From: CAYMUL01 sp964393605
GTDB taxonomy: Bacteria > Bacteroidota > Ignavibacteria > Ignavibacteriales > Ignavibacteriaceae
DNA length: 64,000 bases
Assembly (NCBI GenBank): GCA_964393605.1
Contig: CAYMUL010000003.1
Location: 1-64,000, forward strand
Direction: 5' to 3'
Shown piece by piece: positions 23,258 to 31,475 of this stretch. The position numbers and the translations under genes were made by a program. The first letter of the stretch is position 1; the number at the start of each line of letters is the position of its first letter. A model generated the notes under the pieces. The model did no database searches. It was not told the DNA's origin and worked only from the letters and a program-made list of their open reading frames with translations.

Positions 23258-25090
23258 ATGTCTTTACTTACAAACTTTTATACAATCACCGAACTATATT
23301 CTTATCTCACGGAAGAGTATTCTAAAATTGCGAGCAACTTTGTTTTAAAACATAAAGTCGAGAAAGAATGGGTTGGAATAACTTATTCGCAATTGAAAGA
23401 AGAAACTGAAAGTCTCGGTCTTGGTTTGGCATCACTTGGAGTAAAGCGCGGAGATAAAGTTGCAATCATTGCCGAGAACCGCCCGGAGTGGGTGTACGCC
23501 GATATGGCAATACTTGGTTTGGGAGCGGCTGATGTTCCCCTTTATCCATCCCTTACATCCGACTCTATCGAATTCATTTTGAACGATTCCGAATCTGTCG
23601 GCGTTATCTGTTCTAACAAATTCCAGTTGAACAAAATAAATAAAATAAAAGCGAACTGCAGAACGATTAAATTTGTAATTGTAATGAACAACGCTGACGT
23701 TCCCGCAGATGCGCCAATGACATATTCATTCAATCAAGTAAAAGAAATGGGGAAAGAATATGGCTCGGCTCATCAAAATTATTTTAAGGAACAAGCTAAA
23801 CTTGCAAAAGAAAATGACATCTGCACAATTATTTACACATCGGGAACAACCGGCGAGCCCAAAGGTGTCGTGCTAACTCATAAAAATATAGTCTCGAATA
23901 TTAAATCAGCCAAGAAAATTTTGCCCATAGGGAAGGAAGATATTTTTCTCTCCTTCCTTCCGTTGTGTCACATCTTTGAAAGAATGGGGGGATACTACAC
24001 AGCTTTCTCTTCGGGCGGAATGGTTGTGTACGCGCAAAGCATCGAGTCTGTTGCCGGCGATCTCATTGATGTGAAGCCAACTATCATGACGACTGTTCCG
24101 CGATTGTTCGAAAGAATTTATTCGAAAGTTATGAAGAATGTTGAAAGTCAACCTGTTAAGAAACAGAAAATTTTTCATTGGGCAATTGGAATTGGAAGAC
24201 AATTCGCCGATGCAAGACGGGCAGGAAAAATTTCTGTCGGTTTGAAACTGAAACAGAAGCTTGCGGATAAATTAGTCTTTGCAAAACTTCGAGAAAAAAC
24301 CGGTGGAAGATTGAGATACTTCATTTCCGGCGGCGCCGCACTCCCGCGTGAACTTGGAGAATTTTTTGAAGCCGTCGGAATTTTAATTTTAGAAGGCTAC
24401 GGACTAACAGAATCCTCCCCTGTAATTTCTGCAAACAGACCTGACGATTACAAATTTGGAAGCGTGGGTAAACCCGCTCCCGGCGTTGAAGTTAAAATTG
24501 CATCCGACGGAGAGATACTTGCCAAAGGGGATAACATTATGCAAGGTTATTACAAAAACAAAAAAGAAACTGACGACACAATTAAAGACGGCTGGTTGCA
24601 CACCGGAGACATTGGGGTTTTTGATGCAGAAGGATTTTTAATAATCACGGATCGAAAGAAAAATCTTTTCAAAACTTCCGGCGGAAAATATATCGCACCT
24701 ACTCCGATTGAAAACCTCTTCCTTGCAAGTAAATTTATCGATCAATTTATTTTGATTGGCGATAGAAGAATGTTTTTGAGCGCGTTAATTGTTCCCGATT
24801 TTGAAGCCCTTAAAGAATTCGCCGACTCAAGAAATATTCCATACACTTCAAATTCGGAACTTGCGCAGAATAAACAAATATATGATTTGCTCGAGAAAGA
24901 ACTTGCCGCAATGCAGAAAAAACTTGCCAACTACGAGCGCGTACGAAAATTCGCACTGCTCGATAAACCTTTTTCGATTGAGAGCGGCGAAATTACTCCT
25001 ACTCTAAAACTCAAACGAAAAGTTATCGAAGAACGTTACTCCCACCTCATCGATGAAATGTACGCCGAGTTAGGAAAGGATAACTTCTAA
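23258..25090 (+). CDS. Long-chain fatty acid--CoA ligase (AMP-forming)
   Basis: Activates long-chain fatty acids to acyl-CoA with ATP through an acyl-adenylate, at the inner face of the membrane. This is the 610-residue FadD15/bacterial ACSL branch of the ANL superfamily. The AMP-binding loop is 'TIIYTSGTTGEPKGVVLTHKN' (about 192-212). 'YGLTESSPVISANRP' is the A5 region, 'GWLHTGDIGVFDAEGFLIITDRKK' is the A7/A8 hinge, and the C-terminal catalytic Lys region is 'LTPTLKLKRK'-like ('GEITPTLKLKRKVIEERY'). The ATG has a good ribosome binding site ('GGAG' 8 bases upstream). It stands alone, with a repeat element upstream and a strong terminator facing it downstream. The exact chain length preference is not readable. 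Confidence 0.92.
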   Translation: MSLLTNFYTITELYSYLTEEYSKIASNFVLKHKVEKEWVGITYSQLKEETESLGLGLASLGVKRGDKVAIIAENRPEWVYADMAILGLGAADVPLYPSLTSDSIEFILNDSESVGVICSNKFQLNKINKIKANCRTIKFVIVMNNADVPADAPMTYSFNQVKEMGKEYGSAHQNYFKEQAKLAKENDICTIIYTSGTTGEPKGVVLTHKNIVSNIKSAKKILPIGKEDIFLSFLPLCHIFERMGGYYTAFSSGGMVVYAQSIESVAGDLIDVKPTIMTTVPRLFERIYSKVMKNVESQPVKKQKIFHWAIGIGRQFADARRAGKISVGLKLKQKLADKLVFAKLREKTGGRLRYFISGGAALPRELGEFFEAVGILILEGYGLTESSPVISANRPDDYKFGSVGKPAPGVEVKIASDGEILAKGDNIMQGYYKNKKETDDTIKDGWLHTGDIGVFDAEGFLIITDRKKNLFKTSGGKYIAPTPIENLFLASKFIDQFILIGDRRMFLSALIVPDFEALKEFADSRNIPYTSNSELAQNKQIYDLLEKELAAMQKKLANYERVRKFALLDKPFSIESGEITPTLKLKRKVIEERYSHLIDEMYAELGKDNF

Positions 25091-25138
25091 TTTATAAGAA
25101 TAAAAGAAGAATTATTTTTGCCGCGATGAACTGTTCTA

Positions 25139-25171
25139 CAAAATAAAAAAGGTCGAGCATACGCCCGACCT
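25139..25171 (-). terminator. Rho-independent terminator for the phospholipase-like gene
   Basis: On the minus strand AGGTCGGGC-GTAT-GCTCGACCT forms a 9-bp stem (one G-T pair) with a four-base loop, followed directly by TTTTTTATTTT. It lies 30 bases beyond the stop at 25202. Read on the plus strand it may also end transcription from the acyl-CoA synthetase gene. Confidence 0.85.
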
Positions 25172-25201
25172 AATTATTAATTATTAATTTTCAATTGTTA
25201 A

Positions 25202-28200
25202 TTATTTTATCACCATTAGTTTCTTCACCGCGCGATAATCGTTGACAACTATTTCGTACAGATAAACTCCCGAGGAAAGATTACTCGCATCAAAGTTAAT
25301 TTGATATCTGCCAATTTCTTTCTCTTCGTTGACGAGCGTGGTTATTTCCTTTCCGAGTATGTCGTACACTTTTAATGTTACGCGTCCGGCTTTTGGTATT
25401 TGGTAGCGAATTGTCGTAACTGGATTAAACGGATTGGGATAATTCTGCTCAAGCGCGTACTCCGTTACGCCGAGTTTGCCTTGAAATGAAATCGTCTCGT
25501 ATTTCTCTTTTGTGATTACATAATCATCAGCATACTTTTCGGCAAGAGCATATTTCGGAGTTATGTTATCCGTTACTTCCAATGCAAGTCGAACCGTTCT
25601 ATTTCCTATTCCGGCTGTGTTGACTTGATAGGCAATGTTTTTATGCTGAAGCAGATTTTCGAGAGTGTAAGTTACCTCGTCATAAACGCCGAGAAGTTGG
25701 TTTGTGTTATCGTCAATTAATAAAACGCGATACTTCACAAAACTATCTTCGCCGAGCGAGTTCTGCGCATAACTTGTATCCGTTACTCCGAACTGCACGC
25801 TGTAAAGGAAACTGCTGTTATCGGTTAATGGAAACGGTTCGGTTGTGAGATATTGGTTTAGCGTTTGAAGATTGGAGAAACGAACCGAGTCGGCAATCTC
25901 TTTGAAGCTGACCAATTCATTATCAACCTTAACATCGCCGACGCCGAAGTAGAATTGCAATTTATTCTTTGCAACAATTCCTTCGCGCCCTTCGCTGATG
26001 GAGGTTGTGCTGGTATTTTTCGGGATACTATAATACGATTGTATGTCATTACTCAAATTAAAAAAATAAGGCGAGTTACTTGTACTGAAAGTAGTTGCAT
26101 ACATATTCGAAAAAGTTGAGCCGTTACAGATTTGAATATCTTTGCCAACAAAATTCAGATTCTTAATGTAGGATTGACTTAAATGATTATCGACAATTTT
26201 GTTCACGCTACCATCATTTTCGCTCCAACCAATAATATAAGCGTTCACATCATCTGGGCGATTAATATTCGCGGAACTTACGTCGTTCCCGAAAATCCAG
26301 TAATGTGTAAAATTATCAGACGCCGTAAATACAACATTTCGCTCCATTCTTTCGGCTTCATCCATTCTTTCGCCTATCCAACAGATGCGCGCTATGTTAT
26401 CATTTAGAGATACCAATGATGGCGAATAATTGTTAGAATAACCGCCGCTTGTCGAAATTGTTGTTACGGTTCCGGGCGGAGAAGAGTTAAAAGTAAAATA
26501 GTTTATTTCTGCTTCATCCTCCCAAATCAAATGTTTAACCTGGCTGCCATTAACAAACTTGGAAGCGGAAATTGCCGCGATTGTTGATTTTCCCGTTGTG
26601 CCTTGTAATAAAAGATTATTACCTATTAAGTTCAGACCATTTGCGTCTATGCTTGCCGCACGATAATAAAGTCCATCGCCAGCGATCTCCCACGCAATTA
26701 CTGCCGCGCCTAAATTATCGATACCCATAACAGGTCGCATTTGATAGTTCGAAGGATTCATAAATGAATAAACCGTTTCCGTTTCTAAAAGTTGATACGG
26801 TTGTATGCCAAAAGCGCTTTTATAAACGGCCGCTTTTAAATAGGACGTCGAATTGATTCCTTCTTCTTGAAACAGTAATATGATAAAAATATGTTCATTC
26901 ACCATTGCGAAATCTATAGACGGACATTTACCCACACCATTATCAATTGGCAAACCATCATTCATAATTATCCATGTTGCGCCATTATTTGTGCTCTGCT
27001 CATACCAGACCCGCGACATGCTGACATAAATATGGTGCATTATACCATCGCTGGTTTTTATAAATTTCCTCGCACTGCTATTTTCGAAAGCATCCATTTG
27101 ATTTGAATGATGGGGCAGTTTGTACAAAGCGGTGTAGGTTCCATTATTGGTTGGGGTTATAACTCGCGGGTTCTCTACCGCTCCATCGCTCCAACCAAAA
27201 AAATTATATAACCTGCCGTTAATAGTCTGCTGCGCTGGAGCGGAAATTTGCCCGCTGTTTTGTTCGACGATATAAGTTATTGCCTGATCAACTAGTGCAC
27301 CGTCGAATTCGGTTTGATAGTTCGTGTTAACCCGATACTTCTTTTTGAGATCAGCGATGTAAGTTGCCAAATGATCATTAAGGCTAGTAGTAAAATTATA
27401 GTAGTTCTGTATTGCACCATATATTGGTGTTGGATCAGGTGAATTATTGGTTTGTTTTTTCCAAACACTCAAGCTTTGAGAATTTCCGTAGTTATTCCAG
27501 ACACGATCATACCCATTATAAGTTTGGTTTTGTGCTTCTAAGTTTACTGTCTGATCAAGCATAGTGCCAAATGTGAATGGACTTTCCCTCTGAGTAGCAT
27601 AGGTATTTATTCCAACCTTAATCGTGCCAAAATCAAAATTGTTTTTGGCAGTAATTTTTGTAATCAGCCCAACCTCGGTCGCAAACCAATATAATAACCC
27701 TGCAGTTGCACGAATAGCTTGGGGTAACATTTTATTTCTTACATTAATTTTAGCATCATAATTCCATGGACCGTTGTCAGAGGTAGGTAATCCAAATTGC
27801 GAAACATTTAGTGAATTTAGATAAGCTATTTCGGCGGAAGTACCATCTCCTCCAAAATAATCATTATTATATTTTTTATGTGGACCTTGTGTTGCAAAGT
27901 GGTTTGCCATCTGGTTAGTAGTATACATAAGAAAATGAAGCGGATCTTGATACTGAAGTGGGTCAATATAACCACCAAATTGAGAGTACACATTTTGTGC
28001 ATTCCAATAGAAATCATAACCAAAATAAGACTCGTAATAATCATTTATGAGCCCGGGGTTGTCACCATGAGGATCAATATTTGCGTGAGCAGGTACACTC
28101 ATATCTTGTAATAGATGGCCCATACGTCCAAGTATCTCCCAGACAAATACATCTCGCCAGCCTTGAGCGAAAACAATTTTATAATTACAATTAATCCATT

Positions 28201-28483
28201 CACCTAATGAATTGTAATATCCAACTATCCACGCTTCCCCATTAACATAGAGATCTTTTAGAGAAGAATATTGGAAGCCTATAAAATCATACCATAACAA
28301 TGTAATTGTTCCTCCTTGTGATAAACTAAATGTCGATTGATGATTTGTATTTCCATCTGAATATTTAATTGTCCAATTTCTATTTGGATTTGAAAACATT
28401 TTAATTTTTTGAAATGCGTTTGGTATTGTGAAACTACAAACATGTTGTGTCCCAAATATTGGGTCTTCGACGCCAGCTCGCAT
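25202..28483 (-). CDS. Main part of an amber-interrupted secreted phospholipase C/nuclease-like protein with type IX sorting tail
   Basis: This frame is one gene with the segment at 28661-28882. The reading frame is identical and open from 28660 down, and only a TAG at 28661-28663 separates them. The N-terminal part resembles zinc-dependent phospholipase C / S1-P1 nuclease folds ('VWEILGRMGHLLQDMSVPAHAN', a HxxxD motif after an HxxxH start on the other fragment). It is followed by an InlB/Divergent-repeat-like segment ('YNFFGWSDGAVENPRVITPTNNGTYTALY'), an exo-alpha-sialidase-like propeller ('WYEQSTNNGATWIIMNDGLPI') and the sorting domain 'LEQNYPNPFNPVTTIRYQIP'. The ATG at 28483 has no sensible signal peptide. 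Without read-through this part would not be exported, so the gene is either broken or affected by a sequence error. Confidence 0.75.
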   Translation of the reverse strand: MRAGVEDPIFGTQHVCSFTIPNAFQKIKMFSNPNRNWTIKYSDGNTNHQSTFSLSQGGTITLLWYDFIGFQYSSLKDLYVNGEAWIVGYYNSLGEWINCNYKIVFAQGWRDVFVWEILGRMGHLLQDMSVPAHANIDPHGDNPGLINDYYESYFGYDFYWNAQNVYSQFGGYIDPLQYQDPLHFLMYTTNQMANHFATQGPHKKYNNDYFGGDGTSAEIAYLNSLNVSQFGLPTSDNGPWNYDAKINVRNKMLPQAIRATAGLLYWFATEVGLITKITAKNNFDFGTIKVGINTYATQRESPFTFGTMLDQTVNLEAQNQTYNGYDRVWNNYGNSQSLSVWKKQTNNSPDPTPIYGAIQNYYNFTTSLNDHLATYIADLKKKYRVNTNYQTEFDGALVDQAITYIVEQNSGQISAPAQQTINGRLYNFFGWSDGAVENPRVITPTNNGTYTALYKLPHHSNQMDAFENSSARKFIKTSDGIMHHIYVSMSRVWYEQSTNNGATWIIMNDGLPIDNGVGKCPSIDFAMVNEHIFIILLFQEEGINSTSYLKAAVYKSAFGIQPYQLLETETVYSFMNPSNYQMRPVMGIDNLGAAVIAWEIAGDGLYYRAASIDANGLNLIGNNLLLQGTTGKSTIAAISASKFVNGSQVKHLIWEDEAEINYFTFNSSPPGTVTTISTSGGYSNNYSPSLVSLNDNIARICWIGERMDEAERMERNVVFTASDNFTHYWIFGNDVSSANINRPDDVNAYIIGWSENDGSVNKIVDNHLSQSYIKNLNFVGKDIQICNGSTFSNMYATTFSTSNSPYFFNLSNDIQSYYSIPKNTSTTSISEGREGIVAKNKLQFYFGVGDVKVDNELVSFKEIADSVRFSNLQTLNQYLTTEPFPLTDNSSFLYSVQFGVTDTSYAQNSLGEDSFVKYRVLLIDDNTNQLLGVYDEVTYTLENLLQHKNIAYQVNTAGIGNRTVRLALEVTDNITPKYALAEKYADDYVITKEKYETISFQGKLGVTEYALEQNYPNPFNPVTTIRYQIPKAGRVTLKVYDILGKEITTLVNEEKEIGRYQINFDASNLSSGVYLYEIVVNDYRAVKKLMVIK

Positions 28484-28660
28484 CGTCGTATTTAAATTAT
28501 CTCCTTCATCAGAATACCAAAAGTGTGTAGTACTAACGAATGCGTCTGGCCGTGCTCCACCGAATATAGTTATAAAATCAATTACTGAACCCCAAAGGCC
28601 AGTTAAAGTCGGAGGAGAAGATTTTGAATAACCATAAACTATATCTTCTTCATCTTCGCG

Positions 28661-28882
28661 CTATGCGCCTGTTGTTAAAAGTCTTTTTTCCCATGGGCGA
28701 GTTCCGACATCTAGTCCATCGACTCCACCAACTTTATTTGCCATCTGCGGTATATCATAACCTAAACATAGTTTTAATAATTGATATGCTTCAGCAGTTA
28801 TGAACTGGTGAACATGTTGTCGGTGACAAAAAACTAAATTATTTAAAATGACTATTAAAAACACAAATAAAATCTTTTTCAT
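28661..28882 (-). pseudogene. N-terminal fragment (signal peptide and metal-site start) of the interrupted gene
   Basis: Seventy-three codons start at an ATG with signal 'MKKILFVFLIVILNNLVFCH' and the His-rich beginning of the metal domain ('HRQHVHQFITAEAYQLL'). They run to 'RPWEKRLLTTGA' and then TAG. The next codons in the same frame read 'REDEEDIVYGYSKS' and continue without a stop into the 25202-28483 frame. 'TTGA(x)REDEED' is the expected continuation of the family, so one codon has become a stop; a Trp codon TGG would need a single change. The ribosome binding site ('AGGAG' 9 bases upstream) is intact, which suggests recent loss, read-through or a sequencing error. Confidence 0.75.
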
Positions 28883-28914
28883 TTATTTTACTCCTAAAAT
28901 TATAAATGTATTTG

Positions 28915-29025
28915 TTAAAAAAAGGTAGAGTAATTCACTAAATTATTCATTCTACTTCGTAAGTTCACGTATTCGAGTAGCTGGGTTTTCGCATCGCTAT
29001 TCGTCCATATAAATTTTGTTTTCAT
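28915..29025 (-). CDS. Candidate 36-residue small protein with a strong Shine-Dalgarno
   Basis: A minus-strand ATG at 29025 is preceded by GAGGAGGT four bases upstream, the best ribosome binding site in this part of the window. The frame runs 36 codons ('MKTKFIWTNSDAKTQLLEYV' onward) and stops 32 bases before the next gene's ATG. It follows the 29037-29615 gene by 11 bases, so it fits an operon. No membrane helix or signal peptide is evident and I do not recognise it. The ribosome binding site is the main support; a truncated remnant of a longer gene is the main alternative. Confidence 0.5.
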   Translation of the reverse strand: MKTKFIWTNSDAKTQLLEYVNLRSRMNNLVNYSTFF

Positions 29026-29036
29026 TTTACCTCCTC

Positions 29037-29615
29037 TTATATAAAATTATAATTGAATCCGAGCCTGATTGTAGGTAAATATAAGTCATGTGCATGTTTA
29101 GTTATGTTGATACAAAAACCAAAATCCCAAAAGAAATTAAATCCCCTTGTTGTGATTTTTTGTCTACCAAAATTCAATAATATATAATATCCTTTTAACA
29201 CAGGTTCTGAATCAATCTCACCATACAGTATTTTGCTTTTCCAATCTAAGGTTGTTGATAACAAAGCAACATATTCCAGTGAAATATTATTAATAAATAA
29301 AAAGGATTTGTAATAATGGAACCCAATCCCGATTCCACGTCCACCATTAGGTGAAAACAATGCTGAAGAACCGATCCATGTACTTGCACCCTTCAGTGTA
29401 ATTGAAATCTCTTTAGAATATTGATACCCAATTCCTACGGCTGCTATTTCTATTATTCCAAATGAAGAAAAAATATAAAGTTTTCGGTGTTCTTCATTTT
29501 GTTCAATAGATAAAATCATTTGCGAAATTTTTTCATGATTTTCAGAATAATTCTGAGAGTATCCTTTATGATTCGTTAAGAGTATGGCAAATACTATAAA
29601 AAAAATAATTTTCAT
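29037..29615 (-). CDS. Hypothetical exported protein, probable small outer-membrane barrel
   Basis: I do not recognise a family. The protein of about 190 residues starts with a Sec signal ('MKIIFFIVFAILLTNHKGYSQ') from the ATG at 29615; a TTG at 29627 would add four residues. The rest alternates polar and aromatic residues in short strands ('GIGFHYYKSFLFINNISLEYVALL', 'GYYILLNFGRQKI') and ends in 'RLGFNYNFI', which fits an outer-membrane barrel. The gene nearly abuts the lipoprotein gene upstream (stop 29624) and precedes a small frame. Base composition is AT-richer than the flanking housekeeping genes. Confidence 0.55.
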   Translation of the reverse strand: MKIIFFIVFAILLTNHKGYSQNYSENHEKISQMILSIEQNEEHRKLYIFSSFGIIEIAAVGIGYQYSKEISITLKGASTWIGSSALFSPNGGRGIGIGFHYYKSFLFINNISLEYVALLSTTLDWKSKILYGEIDSEPVLKGYYILLNFGRQKITTRGFNFFWDFGFCINITKHAHDLYLPTIRLGFNYNFI

Positions 29616-29623
29616 ATTTATTC

Positions 29624-30658
29624 TCAATTTAACTTTCCATGCACAACAATAGGATAATTCCCCAAATAGAGGATATAGATATCTTTTTCAAAAATCTCTA
29701 CATCGCAAATAATATTTTCTGACGTATATAAAATTTTAATATCTGTTCCGTTGTAATGCATTAATGAATTATCGCCAAGTGTAAAAAAATCTTTTTCGGT
29801 ACGACCATAAAAACCTCCACCATGCGAAGTATTTGAAAAATCTCTCCATAACGTAAGTTGATTATTTTTATGCTTAAAGATTTTTTTTCCTATGCACAGG
29901 TATATGTATCCATCCAAACTATTCACTGAAGCAACATCAAACCCACTATAAATTTCTTCAACAGTATTTCCATCATACACTAAGATTTTCCAAATATCCC
30001 CATTCGTAGTTATGTCAACACCCGAGAAATACAGGTAATCATTTTCCTTGTTTTTAAATATTCTTAATAAACCCATTTTCTTCTCGGGTATGTTTACATA
30101 TTTCCAAGAAGTACCATCGAATTTAAATAATACTGCCTTCACACCTTTGCTTTGATCGTATGCTGCTCCAGCAATATAAATTTCTGAAGAAGACGTTCCC
30201 CAAACGCAATTGAAATAGATTAATGAATAATCAGGATAAGGGAAATAACCAATATAGTTCCAGGTAGTTCCATCGAATTTATATATGGTTCCACCAGGAG
30301 AAGTGCAAGTCCAGATATTAGCTGAGTTGAAACCAAATATAGATTCCAGATTACTGCTCAACCTTTGTGATGTCCTCTGCCATTTAACACCATCATAATG
30401 CCACAAAGAATTAATTGATTCATCTGCATGTCCAACCGCCCATAAATCACTTGGGCTACTGCCCCATAATTTATACAAATTAATCAGATCACCAGGATTT
30501 GCTTTGATAGTATCCACCGTCCAAGTATAGTCTCTCCTTCCGGGTTTAACGTCATCATTGGAGACTGGATTTTTATTGCATGATACACTTGCCAACAACA
30601 ACATGCAAAGAAAAAACAAACCTACTTTGTAAAGCAGTTTAATATTCATATTGTTCAT
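29624..30658 (-). CDS. Lipoprotein with propeller-like repeats, function unknown
   Basis: A lipoprotein starting at the ATG at 30658, chosen because GGAGG lies 7 bases upstream and the frame then reads 'LLYKVGLFFLCMLLLASVSC', a lipoprotein signal with the lipid-bearing Cys. The longer frame to 30754 has no such features. The mature part holds repeats like 'LWGSSPSDLWAVGHADES', 'SIFGFNSANIWTCTSPGG' and 'VWGTSSSEIYIAGAAYDQ', each followed by 'FDGTTW' or 'YDGVKW'. This is a pattern seen in beta-propeller surface proteins of this phylum. No enzyme motif is present. It is the first gene of a minus-strand run that leads into the interrupted phospholipase-like gene. Confidence 0.65.
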   Translation of the reverse strand: MNNMNIKLLYKVGLFFLCMLLLASVSCNKNPVSNDDVKPGRRDYTWTVDTIKANPGDLINLYKLWGSSPSDLWAVGHADESINSLWHYDGVKWQRTSQRLSSNLESIFGFNSANIWTCTSPGGTIYKFDGTTWNYIGYFPYPDYSLIYFNCVWGTSSSEIYIAGAAYDQSKGVKAVLFKFDGTSWKYVNIPEKKMGLLRIFKNKENDYLYFSGVDITTNGDIWKILVYDGNTVEEIYSGFDVASVNSLDGYIYLCIGKKIFKHKNNQLTLWRDFSNTSHGGGFYGRTEKDFFTLGDNSLMHYNGTDIKILYTSENIICDVEIFEKDIYILYLGNYPIVVHGKLN

Positions 30659-31002
30659 TCCACTTCCTCCACATAAAGACCAGCGGTTAAGAGATAAAAA
30701 TATTTTTAGTGAGATTAAATTTTGCGCGAGGGGAGAGTAAATTAAGCCGTCCATGTTGTTCTCATTATTTATTAAAAAATTATATGTTCATTAGTTAGTT
30801 AATAATTACGAATTACTTGGTTTCATTTTAAGCAAAGAAAAAATTAAAGTCAAGAAATATTTCCCGCATCAATCATCGTGCCATACTTAGCTCTGCTATA
30901 ATTGCTTCACTACATTCTTTTACGAATCTATCATCAGATTACTTTCGAATCAAAGATAGATAAATTGGAACAGAAAATTTATAGCATCACTTTTTGTGAA
31001 TT
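30659..31002. other. Intergenic spacer, mostly featureless
   Basis: This 344-base AT-rich spacer lies between two minus-strand genes. On the minus strand a TATCTTTG (30951-30958) fits the -7 consensus but has no -33 partner and lies about 290 bases from the lipoprotein start. Nothing else is recognisable. Confidence 0.4.
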
Positions 31003-31464
31003 TCAAATCTCCACCCTAACAAAATTTAGGAATGATTTTTTTTCAGTGAGGTATTGCTTGATGATTTTCACCGATTCAATTTGTCCCTGCCATGCAAGCA
31101 AATTGCACACTTCATCGAAGGGAACCCACTTGTATTCGGAATGTTCATCGGAAAGTTTTACTTCACAATCTGATTCCACCATTGCGAGGAAAACGGGAAT
31201 GATAGAAACCGCATCGTGAATCGCCGAATAATAGGAGTTCACATTCGGCACAACCCAAAGTTCATTAACAACAATTTGAGTTTCTTCGTTTATCTCCCTC
31301 GCCGCCGCGTCAAATGCGGCTTCGCCATCATTCATTCTACCCGAAACCATCTGCCACAGATTCGGATAAACTTCATTCGCGCTTCTTTTTAAAGCTAAAA
31401 ATTCGAGTTGCTCATTTGCGAATCTGCAAACGTGTGCTTCAATAACATCTGAAACTATTTTCAT
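31003..31464 (-). CDS. Nudix hydrolase (NudB-like)
   Basis: A 153-residue Nudix pyrophosphohydrolase. The Nudix box is complete: Gly42, Glu48 and 'REINEET' (56-62) within 'GRMNDGEAAFDAAAREINEE'. Length and the 'LKRSANEVYPNLWQMVSG' lead-in resemble NudB-type enzymes that hydrolyse dihydroneopterin triphosphate or dATP. The substrate cannot be fixed by eye. It starts 11 bases after the stop of the large outer-membrane protein gene with 'GGAG' as ribosome binding site, so it is cotranscribed with it. A folate-synthesis role is possible, but no folate genes are nearby. Confidence 0.85.
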   Translation of the reverse strand: MKIVSDVIEAHVCRFANEQLEFLALKRSANEVYPNLWQMVSGRMNDGEAAFDAAAREINEETQIVVNELWVVPNVNSYYSAIHDAVSIIPVFLAMVESDCEVKLSDEHSEYKWVPFDEVCNLLAWQGQIESVKIIKQYLTEKKSFLNFVRVEI

Positions 31465-31475
31465 TTTATACTCCG

